Origin: Arthrobacter globiformis
GTDB lineage: Bacteria > Actinomycetota > Actinomycetes > Actinomycetales > Micrococcaceae
Direction of reading: 5' to 3'
DNA: 64,000 bases
Assembly: GCF_030815865.1 (NCBI RefSeq)
Contig: NZ_JAUSXI010000001.1
Location: 4,588,001-4,652,000, forward strand
The notes beneath the pieces are model-generated. The model did no database searches, was not told the DNA's origin, and saw nothing but the letters and a program-made list of their open reading frames with translations. Shown one piece after another: positions 1 to 8,844 of the stretch. A program made the position numbers and the translations under genes. Each line of letters starts with the position of its first letter. The first letter of the stretch is position 1.

Positions 1-47
1 AGGTCGTTCAGCGGCGTGGTGTCTGCGGGTTCCGGCTGTTCAGTCAT
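1..47 (-). CDS. tmk: Start of a probable thymidylate kinase (partial)
   Basis: Only the first 15 codons are in the window, read leftwards from an ATG at 47; they give MTEQPEPADTTPLND. No diagnostic motif is visible. The identity is inferred from position: directly downstream of topA on the same strand, where tmk and the DNA polymerase III delta-prime gene usually lie in this actinobacterial family. The sequence itself shows only an open reading frame with a plausible start. Confidence 0.4.
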   Translation of the reverse strand, partial: MTEQPEPADTTPLND

Positions 48-100
48 GCATCTACTCGACCACGTTGCAGGGCACGAAGCAATTCCCGCAGCCGTCCCCC

Positions 101-2824
101 CTACTTCTTCGCTGCCGCCTTTTTCGCCGGGGCCTTGCGCGTGGTGGTGCGCTTGACCGGGCCCTTGGCCCGCTTTTCGGCGAGGAGTTCGACGGCGCGT
201 TCCCGGGTCAGTTCCTCCAGCGACGTGTCGCGGGGCACGGTGATGTTGGTGATGCCGTCGGTGATGTACGGACCGAAGCGGCCCTCCTTCACCACGATGT
301 TCTTCTCCGACACCGGGTCCGGGCCGAACTCGGCGAGCGGTGGCACGGCCGCGCGGGCTCCGCGCTGCTTGGGCTGGGAGTAGATCTCCAGGGCCTGTTC
401 CAGCGTGATAGTGAAGATTTCCTCTTCGGAGCCGATGGACCGGGAGTCCGTGCCCTTCTTCAGGTACGGGCCGAAGCGGCCGTTCTGCACCGTGATCACG
501 TTGCCCTCGGTGTCCTCGCCGAGCACCCGGGGAAGGCTCATGAGCTGCATGGCCTCGTCCAGGGTGACAGAGTCGACAGTCATGGACTTGAACAGCGAAC
601 CCGTGCGCGGCTTGGCCTTGACGGGCTTCTTCGGCGGCTTGGGCTTGCCATTCTTGTAGTACTCCACGGGCTGGTTGGCCAGCTGTTCCTCGGTCATCTC
701 CGGGATGATCTCGGTGACGTAGGCGCCGTACCGGCCGTTCTTGGCAACAACCGTGTGGCCGGTGTGGGGATCGGCACCCAGGACCCGTTCCTCAGGAGCG
801 GCCGTTTCCATGAGCTCCACTGCCTTGGCGGCAGTGAGCTCATCCGGGGCGAGGTCTTCCGGCACGTTGGCCCGGGCGGATTCCACCACTTCGCCGGTCT
901 TGGGATCCACCGTCGGCAGGGAGCTCTCCAGGTAGGGGCCGAACTTGCCGACGCGCAGCGTGATGCCGTCCGCGATGGGCACGGAGTTGATCTCCCGGGC
1001 GTCGATCTCGCCCAGGTTGTTCACGATGCTCAGCAGGCCGGGATCGGCGTCTTCGCCGTAGTAGAAGTGCTTGAGCCAGGCGGCACCCACAGCCTGGCCG
1101 TTGGCGATCTTGTCCAGGTCGCCCTCCATGTCGGCCGTGAACTCGTAGTCCACATAGTCCGTGAAGTGCTGTTCGAGGAGCCGCACCACGGAGAAGGCGA
1201 TCCAGCTAGGCACCAGGGCAGAGCCTTGCTTCCGCACGTAGCCGCGGTCCTGGATGGTGGAGATCGTGGAGGCATAGGTGGACGGGCGTCCGATGCCCTT
1301 CTTTTCCAGCTCGGCGGTCAGGGAAGCTTCCGTGTAGCGCGGCGGCGGCGAGGTCTCGTGGCCGACGGCGATAATGTCGGAGGCGGTCAGCGCGTCACCC
1401 TTCGTGACGTTCGGCAGGCGGCGGGCCTCGTCGGAGTCGTCGTCGCCGCGACTTTCGTCCTTACCTTCCTCATAGGCGGCCAGGAAGCCGGGGAACGTGA
1501 TGACCGTACCGGAGGCCGAGAACTCGGCGTCGCGGCCGTCCGAGGCTACAGCGCCCAGCCGGATGGTTGCGGTGGAGCCCTTGGCGTCGCCCATCTGGGA
1601 GGCGACGGTGCGCTTCCAGATCAGCTCATACAGGCGGAATTCGTCGCCGCTGAGCTGCTTGGCGACCTGTGCCGGGGTGCGGAAGGAGTCACCGGCGGGG
1701 CGGATGGCCTCGTGGGCCTCCTGCGCGTTTGCGGCCTTGCTGGTGTAGACGCGCGGCGACTGCGGCACGTATTCGGGGCCGTACAGCTCGGAAGCCTGGC
1801 GGCGCGCGGCCGTGACGGCCTCGTCGCTCAGCGCCGAGGAATCCGTACGCATATAGGTGATGTAGCCGTTCTCGTACAGCCGCTGGGCGACCTGCATGGT
1901 GCTCTTGGATGAGAACCGCAGCTTGCGGCCGGCCTCCTGCTGCAGCGTGGAGGTGGTGAAGGGCGCAGCGGGGCGGCGCGTGTACGGTTTGGTGTCCAGC
2001 GAGCGGACTCGGAAGTCGGCGTCCTGCAGGGCGGCGGCCAGCGAGGTGGCGAGTTCCTCGTTGAGGTGCGCAACATTGCGCGAGGTGAGTTCGCCGTCGT
2101 CGTTAAAGTCCCGGCCGGTGGCCACCTTGGCGCCGTCAACGGCGGCGAGCTTCGCTTTGAAGGAACCGGCGTCGGCACCGAACTGCCCGGTCAGGTCCCA
2201 GTAGGACGCGGCCTTGAATGCCATGCGTTCCCGTTCGCGGTCCACCACCATGCGGGTGACCACGGACTGCACGCGGCCGGCGGACAGTCCGCGCGCCACC
2301 TTGCGCCACAGCACCGGGGAGATCTCATAGCCGTAGAGGCGGTCCAGGATGCGGCGGGTTTCCTGCGCGTCAACCAGGGCGGCGTCGACGTCGCGGAGGT
2401 TGTCCATGGCACGGTGGATGGCTTCCTTGGTGATTTCGCCGAAGGTCATCCGGTACACGGGGACCTTGGGCTTCAGGACCTCCAGGAGGTGCCACGCGAT
2501 GGCTTCGCCCTCGCGGTCCCCATCGGTTGCGAGATAGAGCGCGTCGGCGTCTTTGAGCTGGGCCTTGAGCTCGGCCACCTTTTTCTTCTTGTCCGGGGAG
2601 ACCACGTAGTAGGGCTTGAAGTCGTTTTCGACGTCGACGGCGAACTTGCCCAGGGAGGTTTTCTTCAGGTCCGCGGGGAGCTCGGACGGCTGCGGCAGGT
2701 CGCGGATGTGACCAATGGAGGCCTCAACGATGAAGCCCTCGCCCAGATACTTGGCGATGGTCTTGCTCTTGGCCGGAGACTCCACGATCACGAGTTTCTT
2801 GCCGGTTTTGGCCTTGCTTGGCAC
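101..2824 (-). CDS. topA: DNA topoisomerase I (type IA)
   Basis: Relaxes negatively supercoiled DNA by transient single-strand breakage. The 907-residue protein opens with a Toprim domain (VIVESPAK with Glu15; DGDRE at 101-105). The catalytic tyrosine is Tyr324 in YMRTDSS, corresponding to E. coli Tyr319. The C-terminal third carries repeated actinobacterial topoisomerase modules marked by GRFGPY/GRYGAY motifs, and no zinc-finger cysteine clusters. It ends in a Lys/Ala-rich basic tail, a common feature of actinobacterial TopA linked to processivity. Length is normal for the phylum. The ATG at 2824 starts exactly before the conserved MPSKAKTGKKLVIVES segment. It lies upstream of a probable tmk and is likely transcribed with it. 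Confidence 0.98.
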   Translation of the reverse strand: MPSKAKTGKKLVIVESPAKSKTIAKYLGEGFIVEASIGHIRDLPQPSELPADLKKTSLGKFAVDVENDFKPYYVVSPDKKKKVAELKAQLKDADALYLATDGDREGEAIAWHLLEVLKPKVPVYRMTFGEITKEAIHRAMDNLRDVDAALVDAQETRRILDRLYGYEISPVLWRKVARGLSAGRVQSVVTRMVVDRERERMAFKAASYWDLTGQFGADAGSFKAKLAAVDGAKVATGRDFNDDGELTSRNVAHLNEELATSLAAALQDADFRVRSLDTKPYTRRPAAPFTTSTLQQEAGRKLRFSSKSTMQVAQRLYENGYITYMRTDSSALSDEAVTAARRQASELYGPEYVPQSPRVYTSKAANAQEAHEAIRPAGDSFRTPAQVAKQLSGDEFRLYELIWKRTVASQMGDAKGSTATIRLGAVASDGRDAEFSASGTVITFPGFLAAYEEGKDESRGDDDSDEARRLPNVTKGDALTASDIIAVGHETSPPPRYTEASLTAELEKKGIGRPSTYASTISTIQDRGYVRKQGSALVPSWIAFSVVRLLEQHFTDYVDYEFTADMEGDLDKIANGQAVGAAWLKHFYYGEDADPGLLSIVNNLGEIDAREINSVPIADGITLRVGKFGPYLESSLPTVDPKTGEVVESARANVPEDLAPDELTAAKAVELMETAAPEERVLGADPHTGHTVVAKNGRYGAYVTEIIPEMTEEQLANQPVEYYKNGKPKPPKKPVKAKPRTGSLFKSMTVDSVTLDEAMQLMSLPRVLGEDTEGNVITVQNGRFGPYLKKGTDSRSIGSEEEIFTITLEQALEIYSQPKQRGARAAVPPLAEFGPDPVSEKNIVVKEGRFGPYITDGITNITVPRDTSLEELTRERAVELLAEKRAKGPVKRTTTRKAPAKKAAAKK

Positions 2825-2998
2825 AGTGCTCCTACAGAAAAAGGTTGCTCGGGCAGATCAGCCCATACTGGCCTAGTTCACCATATTTTGCAGAATTCTG
2901 CGCTGTCATGTGGAAAACGGTGGCCCCCGTCACGGCCGTGGCTGCCAGCCGCCCGGACGTGTCCCCGCGGGCCAGCACGCGCCCGTCCGCCGCGCCCG

Positions 2999-3667
2999 TC
3001 AGGTGCCGCCGTGGCCCCCGGAGGCCTCCGGCAGGGTACGGTCGTCCGGAATCATTGACCACATTGTGGCGATCCGCTCGGCGCCCGGCGGAATGCGGTT
3101 GGGATCCTCCAGCTCGTAGTCCCGGAGCAGCTCAAAGACCCTTTCCGTCAGTTCCTTGCGCTGCTCGGCCGTCAGATAGAGAAGGTTGTTGGCGAGCAGC
3201 ACCGCCGACGCCGGCTCGGCGGACTCACCGCGTTGGCGCTGTTCGTCGCGGGTCCGGGCGTAAGCGCTGGCGCGGCGCCGGAATGCGTCCAGTTCGAGGT
3301 CGATCACCGCGAAGTCCGGACCGGCCACCGCCCCGCCGGAGTTGATCGCAAAGTCCGTGCCCGCCGCCTTCCACCGGCGTTCCCGCGCGTCGGCCGACGC
3401 CTCGGCCGGGACCACGATGCCCCACTTCTGCAGTGCCCGCAGGTGGTAGCTCATCGCGCTGGGGGTGAGCCCGGTCTGCTGGGCGAGTTCCGTGGCCGTG
3501 CGGCTGGACTGTGTGGAGTACAGCTCGGAAATGACTTCCAGGCGGGCGGCATGGGCCAGGGCCCGGATCGCCTTGGGGTCGGTGATTTCCACCTTCTTTC
3601 CCGGCCGGTTCCTGCGGCGCGGCGCGGCTTCCGGCTGCGGTCCCGGGGACAGCGCGTCAGTACTCAC
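2999..3667 (-). CDS. ArsR-type winged-helix transcriptional regulator
   Basis: A 222-residue DNA-binding protein that starts at GTG 3667. After a basic N-terminus, residues about 30-100 form a winged helix. The segment LAHAARLEVISELY, followed by ATELAQQTGLTPSAMSYHLR, is typical of ArsR-like helix-turn-helix domains. The C-terminal half is helical with many Arg/Glu residues and no metal-binding cysteine cluster, so metal sensing is unlikely. Members of this subgroup often control a neighbouring efflux pump, but none is adjacent here. A perfect inverted repeat at 3754-3770, upstream of the start, is a candidate operator. The ligand is unknown. Confidence 0.85.
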   Translation of the reverse strand: MSTDALSPGPQPEAAPRRRNRPGKKVEITDPKAIRALAHAARLEVISELYSTQSSRTATELAQQTGLTPSAMSYHLRALQKWGIVVPAEASADARERRWKAAGTDFAINSGGAVAGPDFAVIDLELDAFRRRASAYARTRDEQRQRGESAEPASAVLLANNLLYLTAEQRKELTERVFELLRDYELEDPNRIPPGAERIATMWSMIPDDRTLPEASGGHGGT

Positions 3668-3753
3668 TTCATCAGTTTACGCAGCACCAAGGAGCTCTGA
3701 AAGAAATGCTTGATATCCCCCGATCCGAGGCCAGTCGGCTTGCCCGGAAATAC

Positions 3754-3770
3754 TAAGCATGCTTTGCTTA
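3754..3770. promoter_or_regulatory. Inverted repeat, possible operator of the ArsR-type regulator
   Basis: TAAGCA-N5-TGCTTA is a perfect dyad in a locally AT-rich stretch. It contains a nested palindrome, AAGCATGCTT. It lies 87 bases upstream of the GTG of the regulator and 77 bases before the small gene on the other strand, so it could control either. Its size and symmetry suit a winged-helix dimer; binding is inferred. Confidence 0.45.
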
Positions 3771-3846
3771 TATGCGTAAACAGACCTCCCGCAAGCAGTT
3801 CGCGGCGGGGCAGCCAGCGTTGGCAGCCCCGTGAGAAGCCCAAAGG

Positions 3847-4167
3847 ATGACCATGATTACCCTCGACGAAGACACTTTGATGCCGGCAACCCGGCCCGCC
3901 GGAGAACTCACCGGCTCAAGCCTGGACGCGGGCACGGCCACCGACAGCTCCCTGCTGGCAGCAACGGGCACTCCGCGGCACTGCCGGCGGTCAATGAAGC
4001 GTCTGGATCAGGAATTCCCCCTGGAAATGGCCATTCGGGTGGACGGCCAGCGTCTGATCCGCTCCTTGAAGACGGTGGGCGCCGCCGACGCCGTGACCTA
4101 CCGCTGCATGTGCGGCTTCACCATCGACGTCCCTGCTCCCGGGATGGGCCGTGCCCTGAATAACTGA
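3847..4167 (+). CDS. Small hypothetical protein
   Basis: A 106-residue protein that I do not recognise. The first half is low in complexity (Thr/Ala/Gly/Leu). The second half looks folded and contains CRRSMKRLDQEF, a basic patch and a YRCMCGFTIDVPAP segment with a CxC pair. There is no signal peptide or membrane segment. It is divergent from the ArsR-type regulator, with a candidate operator between them. The start ATG (3847) follows a weak purine-rich sequence (AAAGGA), and a second ATG two codons on is equally possible. It is probably a real gene because codon usage matches its neighbours and a long hairpin follows it. Confidence 0.55.
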   Translation: MTMITLDEDTLMPATRPAGELTGSSLDAGTATDSSLLAATGTPRHCRRSMKRLDQEFPLEMAIRVDGQRLIRSLKTVGAADAVTYRCMCGFTIDVPAPGMGRALNN

Positions 4168-4185
4168 AAGTGCCTGCGCGCTCCC

Positions 4186-4251
4186 AGCGCGAACGTACAG
4201 TTGCGGCCCTAGATCCACTGAGATTCGGGGCCGCAACTGTCCGTTCGCGCT
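4186..4251. repeat. Long imperfect palindrome between convergent genes
   Basis: Arms of 24 bases (4186-4209 and 4228-4251) match at 23 positions around an 18-base loop. The arms start AGCGCGAACGTACAGTTGCG. The element lies between the ends of two convergent genes, so it may act as a bidirectional terminator. However, the long arms and absence of a T-tract look more like a repetitive extragenic palindrome than a simple terminator. Confidence 0.75.
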
Positions 4252-4262
4252 GTGGGCCGGCG

Positions 4263-5882
4263 TCAGTCCGACTCAACAGGCAGCAGGAATCCGTCCCGGA
4301 CCAGATTGGCCACTTCCGTGAGCAGACCAGACCGGAAGGTGTCGCCGTCGAACCCCTCCGTTCCGCCCAGCAGCGCCTCAAGGGCGCCGATAATCTGTCC
4401 GGCGGTCAGGTCGCCGTCGCACGCGGAGACAAAGCCCGCCAGTTCGGTGCTCAGCAGGTTGGTGCGGCGGAGGCCCGCTCCCTGGCGCAGCAGGATGACG
4501 CCGGGGTGTTCGGCACCGGGGCGCTGGTGCCGCTCCTCGGTGACGTCCTCGGCCACAAGAAGGTGGGCCGCGGTCACGTCGTGGGCCGCCAGCCAGTCGG
4601 CCCGTTCCACCGCTGCCGCCAGGTGGGGGCCGACCGGCTGTTCGATCGGGTAGGTGATCTCTTCGAACCGGCGGATCCGCCGTTCACCGGCCGGCCGGCG
4701 CAGGAAGACCATGCCGAAGCCGATGCCGCCGACATTCCGCGACGCGAAGTCCTCCAGGTACGCGGCGTAGGCCTCCTGATAGTGCCGGCGGTCCCGGGTT
4801 TCGGAGGCATCCTGCAGCCAGGTCTCGGCGTACTGCTCCGGCCCCACCTGTTCGCGCTGGATGAACCACGCGTCAGTGTCCGGACCGGCCCAGCTTTGCG
4901 GCCGCTCGTCCCACGCCGAACCCTCCGGGATTTCCCAGTTTCCCAGAAGCTGGGCTGTTCCGCCCGGGGCAAGCACGTCAGGCAGGGAGCGGATGAGCGA
5001 CGCGACGATGTCGTCGCCCGGCAGGCCGCCGTCGCGGTAGGTGAACTGGTCGGCCGCGGCCTCCCCCGCTGTGCGCGGTGTGATAACGAAGGGCGGATTG
5101 GACACGACGAGGTCAAAAGCCTCGCTGGCAACAGGCTCGAGGAGCGATCCGACCCGCAGGCTCACCCGCTCTTCCGGCCGTTCCGGATCAATGGCCAGGG
5201 CTTCAGCATTGAGCAGGAGGTTGAAGCGAGTGAATGCGAGTGCGCGCTCCGAGATGTCAGTGGCGGTGACGTGGCCGCTGTGCTGCAGGAGATGGAAGGT
5301 CTGGATGCCGCAGCCGGTGCCAAGGTCCAGTGCTCTTTCGGCATCGCGGCGGATGGTGGTCTGGACAAGGGTGGTGGATGCCTGCCCGATGCCCAGAACG
5401 TGGTCGTGCCTGAGGACGCCGGGCCGCTGGTGCGCGGCGAGGTCGCTGGCCACCCAGATTTCGACGCCGCCGTTCCCGCCCGAGTCCCAGCCGTAGGGGC
5501 GCAGGTCCGATTCGGCAGCAGCCTCGGTCCCCGTGATTTTCGCCAGGCCAAGAGCCACCAGGCCTTCGGAGCGGGTCCGCGGCAGCGCGGCGTCGAGCAC
5601 CCCCGCTTCCTGCGGAACGGCCAGTAGCCAGAAACGCACGACGGCGGCCAGCGCCGCGGTGCGTGGCTCGCCGGCGGCTGCTGCTTCAGTCGCGATCAGT
5701 GCCGGGATGAGCTGGTCCCGGTTCAGGGCCGCGTACGCCGAGTCCCCCAGCAGGTCCGCCACGCCCTCGAGGGTGTAGCCCACCGCGCGAAGGTCCGAGG
5801 CCAGGGCCTGCAGGAGGTCGGGCAGATCGCTGCGCGGTGCGTCGGGAATGTTGCCGGCGGTGAAGTGCGTTGGTTCGGTCAC
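4263..5882 (-). CDS. SAM-dependent methyltransferase with N-terminal DUF7059-like domain
   Basis: A 539-residue protein that starts at GTG 5882. Residues 1-150 form a helical N-terminal domain typical of this actinobacterial family. Residues about 180-300 form a class I methyltransferase fold, with the SAM-binding glycine motif DLGTGCGIQ (186-194) and an NPPF tetrapeptide (262-265). NPPF normally positions an amide or exocyclic amine of the substrate, as in HemK/PrmC and N6-adenine enzymes. The C-terminal 200 residues form a further domain of unknown role. The substrate is not known; a nucleic acid or a protein glutamine are both compatible. The gene stands alone between a palindrome and a divergent gene. 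Confidence 0.8.
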   Translation of the reverse strand: MTEPTHFTAGNIPDAPRSDLPDLLQALASDLRAVGYTLEGVADLLGDSAYAALNRDQLIPALIATEAAAAGEPRTAALAAVVRFWLLAVPQEAGVLDAALPRTRSEGLVALGLAKITGTEAAAESDLRPYGWDSGGNGGVEIWVASDLAAHQRPGVLRHDHVLGIGQASTTLVQTTIRRDAERALDLGTGCGIQTFHLLQHSGHVTATDISERALAFTRFNLLLNAEALAIDPERPEERVSLRVGSLLEPVASEAFDLVVSNPPFVITPRTAGEAAADQFTYRDGGLPGDDIVASLIRSLPDVLAPGGTAQLLGNWEIPEGSAWDERPQSWAGPDTDAWFIQREQVGPEQYAETWLQDASETRDRRHYQEAYAAYLEDFASRNVGGIGFGMVFLRRPAGERRIRRFEEITYPIEQPVGPHLAAAVERADWLAAHDVTAAHLLVAEDVTEERHQRPGAEHPGVILLRQGAGLRRTNLLSTELAGFVSACDGDLTAGQIIGALEALLGGTEGFDGDTFRSGLLTEVANLVRDGFLLPVESD

Positions 5883-6029
5883 CGGCCAAGTCTATTTCCC
5901 GGCTATGCCTGCGGGCCGGTCATGCCCTTCCGGCCACTCCGGCCCTCAGGCCGAGGACCCGGCACGGCGTGTGGTCCGCCTTATCGTCGGCGCCTGATTA
6001 TTGTCGGCGCCTAAAGCTACAGTTGGGCC

Positions 6030-6620
6030 ATGCTCGGAACCCAGGCAGTGGCGGCCGATCCCGATTGGCTGCGGTACGCGGCGGCATTCGCCCCGCTGCT
6101 GGCCGCCGTCATTGCCGGCTGGATCGCCTGGCGTGCGCTCGCCCAGCGGCGCGAGGCGGACCGGCGTGACCAATGGTGGAAGCGGACCCAGTGGGCCATC
6201 GACCTTGCAATGGACCGCGACTTCAGCAGGGCCATCGTGGGCCTGGTCGCGCTGAAGCACCTTGCGGCCAGCGATCTGTGCAGCGACGAGGACTACGAGA
6301 TGCTGGACAAGATCGGCGGCGCCAAGATCGATGCCCTGACCCTGTCCGAGGAGAGCGCCAGGCGCGAGGCCGTGAAACCCCCACCAACGGAACCGCAGCG
6401 GCCGGAACCGCAGCCCCCACATCACGAGACGGCGGTGCCGCCCGGCGCGGGACGGACCACGGTCATTCCCGTGACCCTGGAGTCACGGGGCGAGCGCGTG
6501 CTGGCGACCTCTGCCGGCATGGCCAAAGTGCTGGCTGAGGCAGACAGACTTGTCTCTTTTGTGGCCTCGCGGCGGAGCGGGAGAAGTGGAACGGAAACCG
6601 GCAGTACCTCGAACGGGTAA
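6030..6620 (+). CDS. Hypothetical single-pass membrane protein
   Basis: A 196-residue protein that I cannot assign to a named family. Residues about 14-34 form one hydrophobic helix (LRYAAAFAPLLAAVIAGWIA), followed by a basic, coiled-coil-like stretch with repeated Arg/Asp/Trp residues. A Pro/Glu-rich linker lies near residues 115-135 and a Ser/Arg/Gly-rich tail ends the protein. This is the layout of an N-terminally anchored protein with a cytoplasmic domain. It is followed closely by two lipoprotein genes on the same strand and may share their transcript. Confidence 0.65.
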   Translation: MLGTQAVAADPDWLRYAAAFAPLLAAVIAGWIAWRALAQRREADRRDQWWKRTQWAIDLAMDRDFSRAIVGLVALKHLAASDLCSDEDYEMLDKIGGAKIDALTLSEESARREAVKPPPTEPQRPEPQPPHHETAVPPGAGRTTVIPVTLESRGERVLATSAGMAKVLAEADRLVSFVASRRSGRSGTETGSTSNG

Positions 6621-6630
6621 GTTTGAAGTC

Positions 6631-7074
6631 ATGCCTGACCGTTCTCCTCTGTTTTCCCGTGCCGTGGGCGGGACGGCCGCGTCCGCCGTCATGGTTCTGG
6701 CAGTTACTGCCTGCTCCCCCGTGGTGTCGATCGAAAATGCCGATGTTCCGCAGTGGCGGGCCACCGCCCTGCCCTCCGACGGCCAGGCAGTGCTGGAAGA
6801 CGCCGGCAAGATCCTCAACCGGGACCGGATCATCCAGGCGGCAGCCAGCGTCCCGGCAGGCGAGTACACGCTGACCATCACCTGCGACGGCGGCGGGAAG
6901 GCGTTCTTCGCGGTGACGCTCGCCGGCAAGGAACTGGCGGAAGCCGGAGCGGCCTGCAACGGCAGCCTCGAAGCCGCGACGATCACCGTACCGAAGGCCG
7001 CGCGAATGGAGATCAGCGCCTCCAGCGTGGACGCGCCGCTCCTGTACGCCTACCATCTGGTTCCAGCGCGCTAA
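6631..7074 (+). CDS. Small lipoprotein, paralogue of the next gene
   Basis: A 147-residue predicted lipoprotein. The N-terminus MPDRSPLFSRAVGG leads into a hydrophobic stretch ending in the lipobox LAVTAC, so the mature protein would be anchored through that Cys outside the membrane. The C-terminal half has a pattern suggesting a beta-sandwich (GEYTLTITCDGG, FFAVTLAGKEL, ACNGS) that is also recognisable in the following gene. The ATG at 6631 is preferred over the upstream start in the same frame because it begins the signal peptide. Function unknown. Confidence 0.7.
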   Translation: MPDRSPLFSRAVGGTAASAVMVLAVTACSPVVSIENADVPQWRATALPSDGQAVLEDAGKILNRDRIIQAAASVPAGEYTLTITCDGGGKAFFAVTLAGKELAEAGAACNGSLEAATITVPKAARMEISASSVDAPLLYAYHLVPAR

Positions 7075-7194
7075 TCCGGGGCCCATTGACGGCGGGACCG
7101 CATGGACCCGCAGGTCCGGGACAGCCAGGGAGAATTTTTTCTCCCGGCGGATTACCATCTGTACCGGCGCCTCCGGCAGGCCTAAAGTCGGGGT

Positions 7195-7755
7195 ATGCCC
7201 ACGGTGCGGATCGCCTCCGCGCGTCGTTTTTTGGGGCGGGCGCAACGCACGGTTTGGCTGCGGGCGCCGGCAGCCGCCGTCGTGCTTTTCTTTGTGCTGG
7301 TTGCCGCCATCCTGGGCGGCTGTGAATACAGCTATGACGACGGCCGGGGCGAACTTCCAGATGCCCCTGCGGTGACGGATCCCGTGTTGCCCCGGGACCC
7401 GCTGGAGAACGTGCCGGTGTCGGGCGAGGAGCTCACCGAATGGGCGAAGGAAGTCATGCCTGACGCCGAGGGACAGGTTTTCAATACGAACTACGGCAGC
7501 GTTGAGAGGGGACACAGCAAGACGGAGTCCACCGGCCAGCTGCCGAGCGGCACGTACGCCCTCACCCTCGCCTGCCGGAGCGAGCGGCGGGTCTCATTCA
7601 CAGTCCGCGACGCCGAGTTCGCCCTGGTTGACCTGAGCCTCCGTTGCGGCACATCCCGCGTCAATGTGGTGCACCTGTCCAAGGACTCCGTGCTTCGGGT
7701 GACGGTGGAGGTGCGATCGGACGCCAATTTCGCCTACCGGATCAGCCGGATCTGA
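7195..7755 (+). CDS. Lipoprotein, paralogue of the preceding gene
   Basis: A 186-residue predicted lipoprotein. A long basic N-region precedes a hydrophobic helix (PAAAVVLFFVLVAAIL) and a lipobox GGC near residue 43. The C-terminal 70 residues repeat the pattern of the preceding protein: GTYALTLACRSE, VSFTVRDAEFALV, LRCGTS, and a final Tyr-containing strand. Two cysteines occur at equivalent places in both proteins and may form a disulfide. The middle segment is unique. Function unknown; tandem duplication with divergence is the simplest reading. Confidence 0.7.
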   Translation: MPTVRIASARRFLGRAQRTVWLRAPAAAVVLFFVLVAAILGGCEYSYDDGRGELPDAPAVTDPVLPRDPLENVPVSGEELTEWAKEVMPDAEGQVFNTNYGSVERGHSKTESTGQLPSGTYALTLACRSERRVSFTVRDAEFALVDLSLRCGTSRVNVVHLSKDSVLRVTVEVRSDANFAYRISRI

Positions 7756-7825
7756 CGCAACGGCTTTGCAGCCGTCCCGGCAGTCCGTCGCAGCCGTCGC
7801 TCCAGCCCAGCCGTCCCTGCGAAGT

Positions 7826-8719
7826 TCAGGCGGCGCAGCCGTCCGGGCAGCGCAGCGTCTCGGGGTTGGCCGCGCACCCGGCGCAGTACAGGGTGAGCGT
7901 GCGGCAGCTCAGGTTCGAGCAGTTCTCGAACTTGCTCGTGGGCGTCTGGCACCGGACGCACTCGCCGATGGTCTTGGCATCTTCGCTGAACTCGAGGTGC
8001 ATGCGCTTGTCGAAGACGTACAGGGAGCCCTCCCAGAGGCCCTGGTCCTTGAACTTTTCGCCGTAGCGCACAATGCCGCCGTCCAGCTGGTACACCTCTT
8101 TGAAGCCGCGGTTCACCATGAGGCTGGACAGCACCTCGCAACGAATGCCTCCGGTGCAGTACGTGACGACGGGCTGATCCTTGAGGTGGTCGTACTTGCC
8201 GGAGTCGAGCTCGGTGATGAAGTCGTGGGTGGTGGCGACGTCAGGGACAACGGCGTCCTTGAACTTGCCGATCTGTGCTTCAAAGGCGTTGCGGCCGTCA
8301 AAGAACACGATGTCCTGGCCGCTGGCCTTCCTCGAGTCGACGAGTTCGTGGAGTTCCTCGGGCAACAGATGCGTCCCGCCTCCCACGACGCCGTTATCGT
8401 CCACCTTCAGTTCGCCGGGCGCACCGAACGAGACGATCTCGTCGCGGACCTTGACGCTCAGGCGGGGGAAGTCCTCCGCACCGCCGCTGGACCACTTGAC
8501 GTCAATGCCGTGGAAGCCCCTGTATTCACGGGTGGTTTTCACGTACTGCTTGACGGCCCCGATCTCGCCACCGACGGTGGCGTTGATGCCGTCCTTGGAG
8601 ATAAGGATCCGTCCGGTCAGGCCGAGCTTTTCGCACAGGGCACGCTGCCAGAGCCGAACAGCGTCCGGGTCTGCGATGGGAGTAAAGCCGTAAAAAAGTA
8701 CGATTCGGTTCAAAGCCAC
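7826..8719 (-). CDS. trhO: tRNA uridine(34) hydroxylase (rhodanese family)
   Basis: Oxygen-dependent hydroxylation of tRNA wobble uridine 34 to 5-hydroxyuridine. The 297-residue protein has the N-terminal acylphosphatase-like domain of the YceA/TrhO family ([15 protein letters not shown]). A rhodanese domain follows, with the active-site loop CTGGIRC (catalytic Cys188). The C-terminal 45 residues contain eight cysteines (254, 257, 267, 272, 279, 282, 291, 295), the zinc-binding tail seen in many members. Length is typical. The gene appears to be monocistronic. Confidence 0.93.
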   Translation of the reverse strand: MALNRIVLFYGFTPIADPDAVRLWQRALCEKLGLTGRILISKDGINATVGGEIGAVKQYVKTTREYRGFHGIDVKWSSGGAEDFPRLSVKVRDEIVSFGAPGELKVDDNGVVGGGTHLLPEELHELVDSRKASGQDIVFFDGRNAFEAQIGKFKDAVVPDVATTHDFITELDSGKYDHLKDQPVVTYCTGGIRCEVLSSLMVNRGFKEVYQLDGGIVRYGEKFKDQGLWEGSLYVFDKRMHLEFSEDAKTIGECVRCQTPTSKFENCSNLSCRTLTLYCAGCAANPETLRCPDGCAA

Positions 8720-8844
8720 GTATTTAAGGGTACTTGGTGGCCGCCGGGGACCGGATTCAGACCCGGGAAGAGCCTCCTATCACAATTGCATAAGCAAGCG
8801 CCAAAGCCCTGTTGCTTATGACAGCGCTGGAATACTCTCGTCAC

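Noticed and set aside
50..65. ATCTACTCGACCACGT as a third LacI operator
   Set aside because: It shares only the left half with the operator-like sites at 32734/32811, lies far from that locus and beside an essential gene.
65..1912. 615-codon frame opposite topA
   Set aside because: Shadow of topA; composition rich in Gly/Arg/Leu/Val with no recognisable domain.
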